From the NCBI GenBank assembly GCA_017450485.1, contig JAFSTN010000033.1, positions 1 through 64,000 of the forward strand: 64,000 nucleotides of DNA, given 5' to 3'. Below are positions 1 to 9,383 of the stretch, piece by piece; position 1 is the stretch's first letter; every line of letters begins with the position of its first letter. Source of the DNA: Lachnospiraceae bacterium. Lineage in GTDB: Bacteria > Bacillota > Clostridia > Lachnospirales > Lachnospiraceae. The position numbers and the translations under genes are program-made. The notes beneath the pieces were generated by a model. That model worked only from the letters and a program-made list of their open reading frames with translations. It was not told the origin of the DNA and searched no databases.

Positions 1-156
1 AAATGCCCAATTCAATTCAAGGGCTTGCGTAGCAAGGCTTCCTTTTCAAGGGAATACGTGGTAGGATGAACATTGTTCAGATTCTTATCACAGACAGGGA
101 TAGTCTTTTCTGTTTATTCCGAATACAATTTTACGCTGCCGGAGAAAAATTTATTC
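1..156. other. No gene recognised; upstream flank
   Basis: This stretch precedes the trp promoter. A short open frame runs in from the left edge and stops at 67-69. It could be the tail of an upstream gene, but it is too short to identify. No terminator, repeat or RNA gene could be supported. Confidence 0.5.
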
Positions 157-186
157 TTGACAGCTATTTTTGGTATATGGTATTTT
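157..186 (+). promoter_or_regulatory. Promoter of the tryptophan operon
   Basis: A perfect -35 box TTGACA lies at 157-162. A TATTTT -10 box at 181-186 follows after an 18-base spacer and is preceded by TGG, an extended -10 feature. Transcription would start near 193, just before the T-box leader. Box matches are seen in the sequence; activity is inferred. Confidence 0.6.
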
Positions 187-197
187 GATTTAAACCG

Positions 198-458
198 ATG
201 ATGAGGAGTGAGTAGTTCTTACACAACTCTATGGGAGCGAACCGCGGACGGTGGAAGCGTGGTATGGAGCGTAAGGATGAATGGACCTCAGAGGGTGAAC
301 AGAAACGGGTAACCGGAGTATGGGAGACGGAGTGAGGATCTTCGTGAACAAAGTCCCGCATATGACAGTATGCATGAGAGGGTGATCAGATCACCAAGCC
401 GGGTGGCACCGCAGGTTATAGTACCTGTCCCAGCAGTAACTACTGTAGGGACAGGTTT
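198..458 (+). promoter_or_regulatory. T-box leader, tRNA-Trp responsive
   Basis: This is a T-box riboswitch, which binds uncharged tRNA and chooses between an antiterminator and a terminator. The conserved T-box core GGGTGGCACCGCAGG lies at about 401-415, directly before an intrinsic terminator. At the base of Stem I, GAGG (203-206) can pair with CCTC (286-289). The bases just inside the 3' arm are GAATGGACC, which places a UGG (Trp) codon at 282-284 in the usual specifier position. The downstream genes are tryptophan transport and synthesis genes, which supports tryptophan specificity. The Stem I fold was drawn by eye, so the exact specifier frame is an inference. Confidence 0.88.
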
Positions 459-465
459 TTTATTT
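423..465 (+). terminator. T-box attenuator terminator
   Basis: A 9-bp perfect stem pairs ACCTGTCCC (423-431) with GGGACAGGT (448-456). A second inner hairpin (CAGTA/TACTG) sits in the loop, and a T-run follows at 456-461. It lies just 3' of the T-box core, so it is the OFF structure of the leader. Confidence 0.88.
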
Positions 466-494
466 GTCTTAAACCGGGTCCCACGAAAGGTGAA

Positions 495-510
495 GCGGGC
501 TTGGGCCCGC
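495..510 (+). repeat. GC-rich hairpin just upstream of the trpX ribosome binding site
   Basis: GCGGGC and the following GCCCGC form a small GC-rich hairpin ending immediately before the GGAGG of trpX. It may shape translation initiation or be incidental. It is separate from the attenuator. Confidence 0.4.
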
Positions 511-522
511 GAAGGAGGAAAC

Positions 523-1632
523 ATGAAAAAAAGAATCGTAGCTATGATGATGGCACTGGCAGTAAGCGCATCACTGTGTGCATGCGGAGGCGCTGCAACA
601 GAGACACCTGCAGCTGATAATGACACAGCTGCGGCTGTGACAGAGAGCACAGACGCTGATACAACGGCAGAGGCAGAGCCCCAGACCGAAGCAGGTACCG
701 TGTATAAGGTAGGCATCTGCAATTACGTAGATGACGCATCTCTCAATCAGATCGTTGAGAACATCCAGAACCGTCTGGGCGAGATAGGCACAGAGAAGAA
801 CGTTACATTTGAGATCGAGTATGATAACTGCAACGCTGATGCAAATGTTCTTTCACAGATCATAGCAAACTTCATCGCAGATGATGTTGATCTCATGGTA
901 GGTGTGGCTACTCCCGTAGCAATGAGCATGCAGGCAGCCACCGAGGATAACAGGATACCTGTAGTATTCGCAGCAGTTTCCGATCCCGAGGGTGCAGGTG
1001 TGGTTGATTCGAACAGCGCACCCGGAGCCAACATCACCGGTACATCCGATTATCTGGATACCAACGCCATCATGAACCTCATCCTGGCACAGAACCCCGA
1101 TATTGCGAAGGTAGGTCTGCTTTATGATGTAGGACAGGATGCTTCTACCACTGCCATAGCGGAAGCAAAGGCATTCCTTGACAGCAAGGGCATCGAGTGC
1201 GTAGAGCATACAGGAACCAATGTGGACGAGGTTTCACTGGCTGTAGACGCATTTATAGCTGATGGAGTTGAGGCTGTCTTTACTCCTTCTGACAACACCA
1301 TCATGACAGCTGAACTTTCCATATATGAGAAGATGGCAGATGCAGGCATACTTCACTATGCCGGTGCCGATTCATTCGCTCTGAACGGCGCATTCCTCGG
1401 ATACGGTGTAGACTATGCGAACCTCGGTGTGGAGACTGCCGACATGGTTGCTCAGATCCTTGTAGACGGAGCTGATCCCGCAACTACGGCTGTTAAGACT
1501 TTTGATAACGGTACAGCTACCATCAATACCGATATATGCGATAAGTTAGGCTTAAGCTTTGATGAGCTTTCCGATACTTTTGCTCCTTACTGCACCAAGG
1601 TTGAGAGCATCCAGACAGCAGAGAGCTTCTGA
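523..1632 (+). CDS. trpX: Tryptophan ABC transporter substrate-binding lipoprotein
   Basis: Predicted extracytoplasmic binding protein of a tryptophan importer (369 aa). The start at 523 is chosen because GGAGG lies just upstream and the product begins with a typical lipoprotein signal peptide: lysines, a hydrophobic core and the lipobox LCAC with Cys21. An Ala/Thr/Glu-rich linker follows to about residue 57, then a periplasmic-binding fold of the ABC_sub_bind (DUF534) type with segments such as VGVATPVAMSMQ and GADSFALNGAFLG. The family is the one named TrpX because it recurs downstream of tryptophan T-boxes. trpY and trpZ follow directly. The T-box supports tryptophan as ligand; the ligand is not readable from the protein itself. 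Confidence 0.85.
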   Translation: MKKRIVAMMMALAVSASLCACGGAATETPAADNDTAAAVTESTDADTTAEAEPQTEAGTVYKVGICNYVDDASLNQIVENIQNRLGEIGTEKNVTFEIEYDNCNADANVLSQIIANFIADDVDLMVGVATPVAMSMQAATEDNRIPVVFAAVSDPEGAGVVDSNSAPGANITGTSDYLDTNAIMNLILAQNPDIAKVGLLYDVGQDASTTAIAEAKAFLDSKGIECVEHTGTNVDEVSLAVDAFIADGVEAVFTPSDNTIMTAELSIYEKMADAGILHYAGADSFALNGAFLGYGVDYANLGVETADMVAQILVDGADPATTAVKTFDNGTATINTDICDKLGLSFDELSDTFAPYCTKVESIQTAESF

Positions 1633-1676
1633 GTTTTAACTGAATTGAACGGCTGATCGGCCGGAAGGAGATTTAT

Positions 1677-2627
1677 ATGAATTTAGCGGATATGGGACCA
1701 TTGTTACAGACGGCGCTTGAACTGGGATTATTCAGTGCGCTTACTGTACTTGCTCTGTACTTGAGTTACAGCATGCTGAACGTCTGCGACCTGTCTACTG
1801 ACGGATGCTTTACCATGGGAGCATGTGTCGGAGCGGTGGTTGCCATATCCGGTCATCCTTTTTTGTCCATCATAGCCGCCATGGGAGTCGGAATCCTGTC
1901 CGGTTTCATAGTTGCCATACTTCAGACCAAGATGGGAGTGGAGAGCCTGCTGGCCGGCATCATAGTCAATACGGGCTGGTATTCGCTGAACATAGCGATC
2001 ATGGGCAATGCATCACTCCTTAACATGAACAAGACCGAGACTGTATTTACCAAACTGAAGGATGTTTTGGCCGGGACGATCATTTCCGATGCATACAGAC
2101 TGATCATAGCATTGATCGCAGTTACGCTCGTGGTTGTTTTTCTTTCGTTTTTCCTGCGTACGAGACTCGGACTGGCTATCAGAGCTACGGGCAATAATCC
2201 CGATATGGTCAGGTCGTCATCCATCAATCCCGCATTTACCACTATAGTGGGACTGTGCATATCCAATTCATTCACGGCTCTGGGCGGATGTCTGCTTGCC
2301 CAGTCACAGAAATCCGTGAATATCGATATCGGCAGCGGCATGGTCACGATAGCTCTGGCATCTCTGCTGATAGGTGAGGCGGTCATGAGCAAAGGCGGCA
2401 TTACACTGAGAGCAGTAGGAGCCGTGATAGGTGCTTTCATCTTCAGACTGGTCTATACGATCGCTCTCAGATTCCATATGCCGGCATATATGCTCAAGCT
2501 CGTATCATCGATCATAGTCATAGTGGCTATCAGCGGACCTTACTTCAGGAAGAGGCTGCCTCTCATCAAGAGGAGTCTGGCTCTGAAGAAACAGGGCATA
2601 GACGGGGAGGGACGCGCAGATGCTTAG
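1677..2627 (+). CDS. trpY: Tryptophan ABC transporter permease
   Basis: Integral membrane permease of 316 aa with about eight hydrophobic segments. It belongs to the LivH/BPD_transp_2 type of permeases, with a typical cytoplasmic coupling region around FLRTRLGLAIRATGNNPDM. A ribosome binding site (AAGGAG) precedes the ATG. It sits between the binding protein and the ATPase, and its end overlaps the ATPase start by 8 bases, which suggests translational coupling. The importer role rests on family and context; specificity is inferred from the T-box. Confidence 0.85.
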   Translation: MNLADMGPLLQTALELGLFSALTVLALYLSYSMLNVCDLSTDGCFTMGACVGAVVAISGHPFLSIIAAMGVGILSGFIVAILQTKMGVESLLAGIIVNTGWYSLNIAIMGNASLLNMNKTETVFTKLKDVLAGTIISDAYRLIIALIAVTLVVVFLSFFLRTRLGLAIRATGNNPDMVRSSSINPAFTTIVGLCISNSFTALGGCLLAQSQKSVNIDIGSGMVTIALASLLIGEAVMSKGGITLRAVGAVIGAFIFRLVYTIALRFHMPAYMLKLVSSIIVIVAISGPYFRKRLPLIKRSLALKKQGIDGEGRADA

Positions 2628-3417
2628 ATTATCACACGTATCCAAGACATTTAATCCCGGTACTGTCAACGCGAAGCAAGCACTGACAGACCTTAACCTG
2701 ACCGTGAACGACGGAGACTTCATCACCATTATCGGAGCTAACGGAGCAGGCAAATCCACGCTTTTCAACGCGATAGCAGGCAGCTTCATCACAGACAGCG
2801 GGCAGATCATCCTCGATGATACCGATATCACGCTCATGCCCGAGCATATCAGGGCACACAGGATCGGCAGACTGTTCCAGGATCCCATGAGAGGTACCGC
2901 TGCGGGCATGACGATAGAGGAGAATCTGACACTTGCCGCAGGCAAGGGCGGATGGCTCTCACGTATAGACCGTAAGCAGAGAGAAGAGTTCAGAGAGATC
3001 CTGTCCAGACTCGATATGGGGCTTGAGGATCGTATGAAACAGCCCATGGGACTGCTCTCGGGCGGACAGAGACAGGCTGTTACACTACTCATGGCTACGA
3101 TCAATCCTCCCAGCGTACTGCTTCTGGACGAGCATACTGCTGCACTGGATCCCGCCGCGGCGGATAAGGTCCTGAAGATCACGAGGGAAGTCGTTCGGCA
3201 GGAGCATCTGACATGCCTGATGATCACGCATAACATGGAATCGGCACTTTCTACGGGAAACAGAACACTCATGATGAGTGACGGAAATATAGTAGTTGAT
3301 GTATCCGGAGAAGAACGGGACAGATTACAGGTTGAGGACCTGCTGAACATGTTCTCGGAGGCTTCCGGCAAAAAGCTCGACACTGACAGGATACTGTTAA
3401 AAGAAGGAGGAAAGTAA
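2620..3417 (+). CDS. trpZ: Tryptophan ABC transporter ATP-binding protein
   Basis: ATPase subunit (265 aa) that powers the TrpXYZ importer at the cytoplasmic membrane face. It shows a Walker A motif GANGAGKST (39-47), Q-loop around residue 87, signature LSGGQRQ (146-152), Walker B VLLLDE (166-171) and a switch His in MITHNME. The length is normal for the family. The ATG lies inside the end of trpY, and its stop codon overlaps the start of the next gene. Confidence 0.88.
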   Translation: MLRLSHVSKTFNPGTVNAKQALTDLNLTVNDGDFITIIGANGAGKSTLFNAIAGSFITDSGQIILDDTDITLMPEHIRAHRIGRLFQDPMRGTAAGMTIEENLTLAAGKGGWLSRIDRKQREEFREILSRLDMGLEDRMKQPMGLLSGGQRQAVTLLMATINPPSVLLLDEHTAALDPAAADKVLKITREVVRQEHLTCLMITHNMESALSTGNRTLMMSDGNIVVDVSGEERDRLQVEDLLNMFSEASGKKLDTDRILLKEGGK

Positions 3418-4790
3418 TGAGCGATAACAAGATTCCCTATAAGATCTATCTGAACGAAGATGAGATGCCTACGGCATGGTATAACTTACGTGCCGACATG
3501 GAGAATAAACCTGCACCGCTTCTTAATCCCGGTACGGGGCAGCCGCTTACCGCAGAGGAGCTTTCTCCCATTTTCTGTGAAGAACTCGTGGCACAGGAGC
3601 TGGACGATACCACTCCCTATATAGAGATTCCCGAGGAGATAAGGAATTTCTATAAGATGTATCGCCCCTCACCACTGGTCAGAGCATACTGCCTGGAGGA
3701 GAAGCTTCAGACTCCGGCGAAGATATACTACAAGTTCGAGGGTAATAATACGAGCGGATCTCATAAGCTGAACTCGGCCATCGCTCAGGCATATTATGCC
3801 AAGAAGCAGGGGCTTAAAGGCGTGACCACCGAGACCGGAGCAGGTCAGTGGGGTACGGCACTCTCCATGGCATGTTCGTATTTCGGACTGGACTGCAAGG
3901 TATATATGGTCAAGGTTTCATATGAGCAGAAGCCGTTCAGACGTGAAGTGATGAGAACCTACGGCGCAAGCGTCGTTCCTTCTCCCTCCGAGACTACCGA
4001 AGTAGGCAAAAAGATCCTGGCCGAGCATCCCGGAACTACCGGCAGCCTGGGATGTGCCATATCGGAGGCAGTAGAAGTGGCAACGAAGAATCCCGGATAC
4101 AGATACGTGCTCGGAAGCGTGCTCAATCAGGTACTTCTTCATCAGTCGGTCATCGGTCTGGAGACTAAGGCCGCACTTGATAAGTATGATATACATCCCG
4201 ATATCATCATAGGATGTGCGGGCGGCGGCTCCAATCTCGGCGGACTCATAGCTCCTTTCATGGGTGAGAAACTCCGCGGAGAAGCAGATTACCGTATCAT
4301 TGCGGTTGAGCCTGCGTCATGCCCGAGCTTCACACGCGGTACATTTGCCTACGACTTCTGTGATACCGGCATGATATGTCCTCTGGCGAAGATGTACACT
4401 CTGGGCAGCAGCTTCATCCCGTCAGCAAACCATGCGGGCGGCCTGAGATTCCACGGCATGAGCACTACGCTGTCTCAGCTGTATCACGACGGATATATGG
4501 AGGCTGTGAGCGTAGAGCAGACCAGCGTATTCGAAGCAGCAGAACAGTTCGCACGCATCGAAGGCATCCTGCCTGCACCCGAGAGCTCACATGCTATCCG
4601 TGCGGCTATCGACGAAGCGATCAGGTGCAGAGAGACCGGTGAGGAGAAGACCATAGTCTTCGGCCTGACAGGTACCGGATACTTCGATCTGGTAGCTTAT
4701 CAGAAGTACAATGACGGCGAGATGAGCGATGTGATCCCTACAGACGAGGATATAGCCGCATCGATCGCCAGACTGCCTCAGATCGGCTGA
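3417..4790 (+). CDS. trpB2: TrpB2-type tryptophan synthase beta-like enzyme
   Basis: PLP-dependent enzyme of 457 aa, about 60 residues longer than the ordinary TrpB encoded further down the same operon. The PLP lysine is Lys117 in GSHKLNS, within the stretch EGNNTSGSHK. The phosphate-binding loop CAGGGSNLGG follows near residue 267, and ETGAGQWGTALS matches the TrpB2 family. TrpB2 enzymes can make tryptophan from indole and serine but bind TrpA poorly; this is family knowledge. It overlaps trpZ by one base at TAATGA, so transport and this enzyme look coupled. A role in indole salvage is possible but inferred. Confidence 0.85.
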   Translation: MSDNKIPYKIYLNEDEMPTAWYNLRADMENKPAPLLNPGTGQPLTAEELSPIFCEELVAQELDDTTPYIEIPEEIRNFYKMYRPSPLVRAYCLEEKLQTPAKIYYKFEGNNTSGSHKLNSAIAQAYYAKKQGLKGVTTETGAGQWGTALSMACSYFGLDCKVYMVKVSYEQKPFRREVMRTYGASVVPSPSETTEVGKKILAEHPGTTGSLGCAISEAVEVATKNPGYRYVLGSVLNQVLLHQSVIGLETKAALDKYDIHPDIIIGCAGGGSNLGGLIAPFMGEKLRGEADYRIIAVEPASCPSFTRGTFAYDFCDTGMICPLAKMYTLGSSFIPSANHAGGLRFHGMSTTLSQLYHDGYMEAVSVEQTSVFEAAEQFARIEGILPAPESSHAIRAAIDEAIRCRETGEEKTIVFGLTGTGYFDLVAYQKYNDGEMSDVIPTDEDIAASIARLPQIG

Positions 4791-4819
4791 TATGTAGTAT
4801 CACACGCAGGAGAGTATTG

Positions 4820-5626
4820 ATGAACAAACCCGGTGTAACCATTTTGGATGAAATAGTTGCAGATAAGAGGGTACGGCTACAGGAACACAAAGCCCGTATA
4901 TCCGAAATCGAAATGCGTCGCATGGCGGAGGAAACGCTGCGTTCCGGAGCCGGACGCGGGGACCTCTTCTATGAAAATATGGCAAAGCCGGGTATCTCCA
5001 TAATCGGAGAGTTCAAGATGGCTTCTCCGAGTCTCGGCGATATATCGCCGAAAGTCGATCTGACGACCAGGATCGATGAGTATTCAGCATCTGCGGATGC
5101 CATATCGTGTCTGACCGAAGAGGACCACTTCAAGGGCAGTGTGGATTATCTGAAGCAGATACGTCCGATGACGGCACTTCCGATCCTGAGGAAAGATTTC
5201 ATGATCGATGAGTACCAGTTCTATGAAGCAAAGGTTATCGGAGCAGATGCCGTGCTTCTGATCACGGCGATACTCGATGACGCTCAGATGAGAGATTTCT
5301 ACAGCCTCTCAAGAGAACTCGGACTCGGCGTGCTGACAGAGACGCATGATGAATATGAGATAGAGCGTGCGCTCAAGACCGACTCCCGTATCATAGGGAT
5401 CAATAACCGCAATCTGAAGGATTTCTCGATAACCCTGGAGAATACGGGCAGACTGAAGAAATACATCCCCGATGACAGGCTCACGATCGCCGAGAGCGGT
5501 ATCATGTCCGATGCCGATGTAGATTACCTGAAGCAAGTCGGTGTGGACGGCTTTCTGATAGGCAGAGCATTCATGGAAGCTGAGGATCCGGGAGCTCTGG
5601 CCAAACGGTGGAAAAATGGTTCCTGA
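4820..5626 (+). CDS. trpC: Indole-3-glycerol-phosphate synthase
   Basis: Catalyses ring closure of CdRP to indole-3-glycerol phosphate in tryptophan synthesis (268 aa, TIM barrel). Visible family motifs are GEFKMASPSLG with the catalytic lysine, LPILRKDFMID, ADAVLLITAIL, GINNRNL and ESGI. A TTG codon lies one codon earlier, but the ATG at 4820 has AGGAG at a 7-base spacing and is preferred. The gene is followed by an 11-base overlap with trpF. Confidence 0.95.
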   Translation: MNKPGVTILDEIVADKRVRLQEHKARISEIEMRRMAEETLRSGAGRGDLFYENMAKPGISIIGEFKMASPSLGDISPKVDLTTRIDEYSASADAISCLTEEDHFKGSVDYLKQIRPMTALPILRKDFMIDEYQFYEAKVIGADAVLLITAILDDAQMRDFYSLSRELGLGVLTETHDEYEIERALKTDSRIIGINNRNLKDFSITLENTGRLKKYIPDDRLTIAESGIMSDADVDYLKQVGVDGFLIGRAFMEAEDPGALAKRWKNGS

Positions 5627-6269
5627 GATCAAGATCTGCGGACTTACCGCAGTACGTGAAGCGGAATACCTGAATGAGTGCAGCGTGGATTACGCGGGAT
5701 TTGTTTTCTACCCTCCGAGCAAGAGATATGTGACCATAGAGCAGGCACGGGAGATAGCATCGGCACTCGACGGCGGGATACGTAAGGTGGCCGTACTCGT
5801 GTCACCCACGGAATCCGAGATTGATATGATACAGAATGCGGGATTCATCAATATCCTGCAGATACATAAAGAATTAAACCCGCAGGTTGCGGGCACGGCC
5901 GCACTGCCAATCTGGCGTGCACTGAATATAGGATCCGTCTCCGATACGGATCATCTGACAGAGTTGACATACTCGCATATACCCGATGAACACAGACACA
6001 AGATAGAGGCTGTCCTTGCGGATGCTCCCGATTTCGGCAGCGGCAGGACTTTTGACTGGAAAGAAGGTCACAGACCCGAAGCGTTTAAGGATCTGAAGTT
6101 TATCCTGGCAGGAGGGCTTAATGACGCAAATGTCGCGGAAGGCATAAGGATATTCGGACCCGATACAGTCGACGTGAGCTCGGGAGTCGAAGGTGAGAAC
6201 GGAAAGGATGCAGAACTGATACGCGATTTCGTATATGCGGTCAGGAACATGAAAGAGAGGGAAGCATGA
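5616..6269 (+). CDS. trpF: Phosphoribosylanthranilate isomerase
   Basis: Isomerises PRA to CdRP, the step before TrpC (217 aa). It opens with the hallmark KICGLT (catalytic Cys) and carries [12 protein letters not shown], the phosphate-binding region [10 protein letters not shown], and VDVSSGVEG near the C-terminus. Start and stop overlap trpC and trpB respectively, indicating tight coupling. Confidence 0.95.
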   Translation: MVPEIKICGLTAVREAEYLNECSVDYAGFVFYPPSKRYVTIEQAREIASALDGGIRKVAVLVSPTESEIDMIQNAGFINILQIHKELNPQVAGTAALPIWRALNIGSVSDTDHLTELTYSHIPDEHRHKIEAVLADAPDFGSGRTFDWKEGHRPEAFKDLKFILAGGLNDANVAEGIRIFGPDTVDVSSGVEGENGKDAELIRDFVYAVRNMKEREA

Positions 6270-7453
6270 ACAGTAAAGCATACTATGGTGAATACGGAGG
6301 ACAGTTCGTATCGGAATCTCTGATGAATACGCTGGATGAGATCGATAAGGCTTTTGAAGAAGCTATACGCGATCCTGAGTTCATCAGAGAGTATCACTAC
6401 TATCTGAAGCAGTATGTCGGCAGGGAGACACCTCTTTATCTGGCAGAACGCTTAAGTGAGAAATACGGTACGAAGATTTATCTGAAGAGAGAAGACTTGA
6501 ATCATACCGGCGCTCATAAGATCAACAACGTGATCGGACAGATCCTTCTAGCGAGGCGCATGGGCAAGACTAGGATCATCGCCGAGACCGGTGCCGGACA
6601 GCATGGAGTGGCCACCGCTACCGGAGCGGCACTTTTCAACATGGAGTGCACGGTATACATGGGCAAGGAAGATGTGAAACGTCAGGCCCTGAATGTGATG
6701 AGGATGGAGATGCTTGGTGCGACCGTCGTATCCGTTGAGTCAGGAAGCAATACCCTGAAGGATGCGACCAACGAAGCTATCAGAACCTGGGCCAAGACCG
6801 CTGAGGATACTTTCTACATAATCGGATCTGCCATAGGCCCGTATCCTTATCCGAAGATGGTCAAGGAGTTCCAGGCAGTGATCAGCCGTGAGGCCAAGCG
6901 TCAGCACCTGGAAGCAGAGGGCAGGCTGCCCGATGTCGTGATGGCATGCGTGGGCGGAGGATCGAACTCCATAGGTATGTTCGCCGACTTCATAGATGAG
7001 CCCGGTGTAGAACTGATAGGTGTGGAGGCCGCAGGAAAGGGCATAGATACGAACGAACACGCAGCGTCTATGGCTAAGGGCCGTCCGGGTGTGCTGCACG
7101 GGACCAGATCCTATCTGCTGCAGGATGAGGACGGCAACATACAGCTTGCTCATTCTATTTCCGCAGGCCTTGATTATCCCGGTGTCGGACCGGAACATGC
7201 ATACCTCCACGATACGGGCAGAGCGAAGTACGTGCCCATCACTGATGAGGAAGCCATGGATGCACTTATGGAGCTGACGCAGACCGAAGGGATCATTCCC
7301 GCCATAGAGAGTGCTCATGCGATGGCGTATGCGTTTAAGAAAGCCGCAGAGATGACGCCGGATCAGTCGATGATCATATGCCTCTCCGGACGCGGAGATA
7401 AGGATGTTAATACCATATCCGATTATCTGGCCGGCAAGGGCTATCTGAACTGA
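6266..7453 (+). CDS. trpB: Tryptophan synthase beta subunit
   Basis: Canonical TrpB1 (395 aa), condensing indole with serine in complex with TrpA. It shows YGGQFVSE near the N-terminus, PLP Lys85 in [21 protein letters not shown] and the glycine-rich phosphate loop [10 protein letters not shown]. Length and motifs are normal. It starts in an ATGA overlap with trpF and lies 29 bases before trpA, so it is the expected TrpA partner, unlike the TrpB2 copy upstream. Confidence 0.96.
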   Translation: MNSKAYYGEYGGQFVSESLMNTLDEIDKAFEEAIRDPEFIREYHYYLKQYVGRETPLYLAERLSEKYGTKIYLKREDLNHTGAHKINNVIGQILLARRMGKTRIIAETGAGQHGVATATGAALFNMECTVYMGKEDVKRQALNVMRMEMLGATVVSVESGSNTLKDATNEAIRTWAKTAEDTFYIIGSAIGPYPYPKMVKEFQAVISREAKRQHLEAEGRLPDVVMACVGGGSNSIGMFADFIDEPGVELIGVEAAGKGIDTNEHAASMAKGRPGVLHGTRSYLLQDEDGNIQLAHSISAGLDYPGVGPEHAYLHDTGRAKYVPITDEEAMDALMELTQTEGIIPAIESAHAMAYAFKKAAEMTPDQSMIICLSGRGDKDVNTISDYLAGKGYLN

Positions 7454-7482
7454 TCACAGGTTTGTATATAGAGGATTGAGAG

Positions 7483-8277
7483 ATGCCGAATAACAGGATA
7501 GAAACACAATTAAACAAACTCTCCGAAAGAGGAGAAAAAGCATTTATAACATATATCACCGCAGGACTCCCCGATATGGATAAGACCGTCGGTATCATCA
7601 AAGCACAGGAGAGCACGGATATAATCGAACTGGGCATACCCTTCAGTGATCCTATAGCGGACGGCCCGGTGATACAGCAGGCTTCCTATGAAGCAATATG
7701 TGCGGGAGCTACGCTGTCCGGCACGTTCAAACTGATGAAGTCTCTCAGGGATGAGGGTGTGGAGAAGCCGATCATATTCATGCTCTATTACAACACCATC
7801 GTCAGCTGCGGCATAGAGAACTTTGTCCGGAAATGCCATGAAAACGGTGTGGACGGCCTGATAGTTCCGGATCTGCCTAAAGAAGAGCAGGAAAGTTTAA
7901 AGGCAGCTCTTGACGGAGATGACCGCACGATCCTCATAGAGCTCGTATCTCCGGTATCGAAGGATCGAGTACCGGAAATCCTGGACGGGGCCAGAGGATT
8001 TGTATACTGCGTATCGGCCATGGGTGTGACCGGACAGAGCGGATCTTTCCACTCATCCATCAAGGAGTACTTAAGCTACGTGAAGAGCGTGTCGCCGATC
8101 CCGGTGATGATGGGCTTCGGTATCAGGGAAGCCTCGGACGTGGCTCAGGTAAAGGATACGATAGACGGCGCGATCGTGGGATCACATTTCATCAATCTGA
8201 TGAGAGAAGCGGGATTTGATCCGCAGGCGGCGCGCGAGTATACCGACAGGTTCAAGAAGGAACTGAACGCTCTGTAA
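7483..8277 (+). CDS. trpA: Tryptophan synthase alpha subunit
   Basis: Cleaves indole-3-glycerol phosphate and channels indole to TrpB (264 aa, TIM barrel). The catalytic pair is present at the canonical positions: Glu49 in IIELGIPFSDP and Asp60 in IADGP. MLYYNTI, GLIVPDLP and the GFGI phosphate-binding region are also seen. It lies directly after trpB. Confidence 0.95.
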   Translation: MPNNRIETQLNKLSERGEKAFITYITAGLPDMDKTVGIIKAQESTDIIELGIPFSDPIADGPVIQQASYEAICAGATLSGTFKLMKSLRDEGVEKPIIFMLYYNTIVSCGIENFVRKCHENGVDGLIVPDLPKEEQESLKAALDGDDRTILIELVSPVSKDRVPEILDGARGFVYCVSAMGVTGQSGSFHSSIKEYLSYVKSVSPIPVMMGFGIREASDVAQVKDTIDGAIVGSHFINLMREAGFDPQAAREYTDRFKKELNAL

Positions 8278-8285
8278 GAGCATTT

Positions 8286-8323
8286 AATGTGAGATGTAAA
8301 TGTGAGATGCAAAATGTGAGATG
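8286..8323 (+). repeat. Three near-tandem copies of AATGTGAGATG
   Basis: AATGTGAGATG occurs at 8286-8296, 8299-8309 and 8313-8323, spaced 13 and 14 bases apart, in the short gap between trpA and trpD. The last copy is followed by the GGAGGAG of trpD. It contains no pairing and may be slippage-derived filler or a protein site. Confidence 0.7.
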
Positions 8324-8338
8324 TGGAGGAGATAAGAA

Positions 8339-9364
8339 ATGATCAAGGAAGCTATCGAAAAGATCGTAATGAAGGAAGATTTAACCTATGAAGAGGCTTA
8401 TACCGTCATGAACGAGATCATGAGCGGTGAGACCACTCCGACTCAGAATGCGGCTTTTCTCGCCGCTCTGTCTACCAAGAGTGCCAAGGCCGAGACCATA
8501 GATGAGATCAGAGGCTGTGCGGCAGCCATGAGAGAGCATGCCATTCCCGTGGATACCGGGGATATGGAGACGCTTGAGATCGTGGGTACCGGCGGAGACA
8601 GGGCCGGCAGCTTCAATATTTCGACGACGACGGCCTTTGTAACGGCTGCGGCGGGCGTGAAGGTTGCCAAGCACGGGAACCGTGCGGCTTCTTCCAATTC
8701 GGGTACAGCTGACTGCCTTGAAGCTCTCGGCGCAAATATCAGCCTGGAGCCCGAAAAGTGCGTTAAGCTGCTCGAAGATACCGGTTTCTGTTTCTTTTTC
8801 GCACAGAAATACCATACTTCTATGAAATACGTAGGCGCCATCCGCAGAGAACTCGGATTCAGGACCGTGTTCAATATCCTCGGACCTCTGACCAATCCCG
8901 CGAGACCGAAGCGCATACTGCTCGGTGTATATGATGAATATCTGATCGAGCCCCTGGCTCAGGTTCTGTCCGGACTCGGTGTGGAGCGCGGCATGGTCGT
9001 ATACGGACGTGAGAAACTGGACGAGATCACCGCGGTAGGTCCTACGGCAGTATGTGAGTTCAAAGACGGATGGTATAAGACTTATGAGATCGATCCCGGT
9101 ATGTTCGGATTCGATACATGTGCCAAAGAAGACTTAAAGGGCGGTACTCCCGAGGAGAATGCCCGGATGACCAGAAATATATTAAACGGCACAGACAAAG
9201 GCCCCAAGAGGAATACGGTGCTGATGAATGCGGGTGCCGCACTCTATATCACAGATAAAGCCTCCACCCTTGAAGAAGGCGTAAAGATGGCGGCAGAGCT
9301 TATAGACAGCGGTAAGGCATACGAGGCGATGGAGTTATTTATAGCAGCGTCCAATAAGGATTGA
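8339..9364 (+). CDS. trpD: Anthranilate phosphoribosyltransferase
   Basis: Transfers phosphoribose from PRPP to anthranilate (341 aa). It carries [17 protein letters not shown], the PRPP/Mg site, and [21 protein letters not shown] for anthranilate and ribose binding, then [20 protein letters not shown]. The ribosome binding site is GGAGGAG. It is a stand-alone TrpD, not fused to TrpG. Confidence 0.95.
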   Translation: MIKEAIEKIVMKEDLTYEEAYTVMNEIMSGETTPTQNAAFLAALSTKSAKAETIDEIRGCAAAMREHAIPVDTGDMETLEIVGTGGDRAGSFNISTTTAFVTAAAGVKVAKHGNRAASSNSGTADCLEALGANISLEPEKCVKLLEDTGFCFFFAQKYHTSMKYVGAIRRELGFRTVFNILGPLTNPARPKRILLGVYDEYLIEPLAQVLSGLGVERGMVVYGREKLDEITAVGPTAVCEFKDGWYKTYEIDPGMFGFDTCAKEDLKGGTPEENARMTRNILNGTDKGPKRNTVLMNAGAALYITDKASTLEEGVKMAAELIDSGKAYEAMELFIAASNKD

Positions 9365-9383
9365 CCTTACACGGGAGTTAGTT

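Noticed and set aside
288..722. Minus-strand open frame of 144 codons over the T-box leader
   Set aside because: It lies opposite a well-supported leader RNA and the start of trpX and has no recognisable domain or ribosome binding site.
2505..3383. Minus-strand open frame of 292 codons opposite trpZ
   Set aside because: Serine-rich translation without family motifs, fully antisense to an intact ABC ATPase; a shadow frame.
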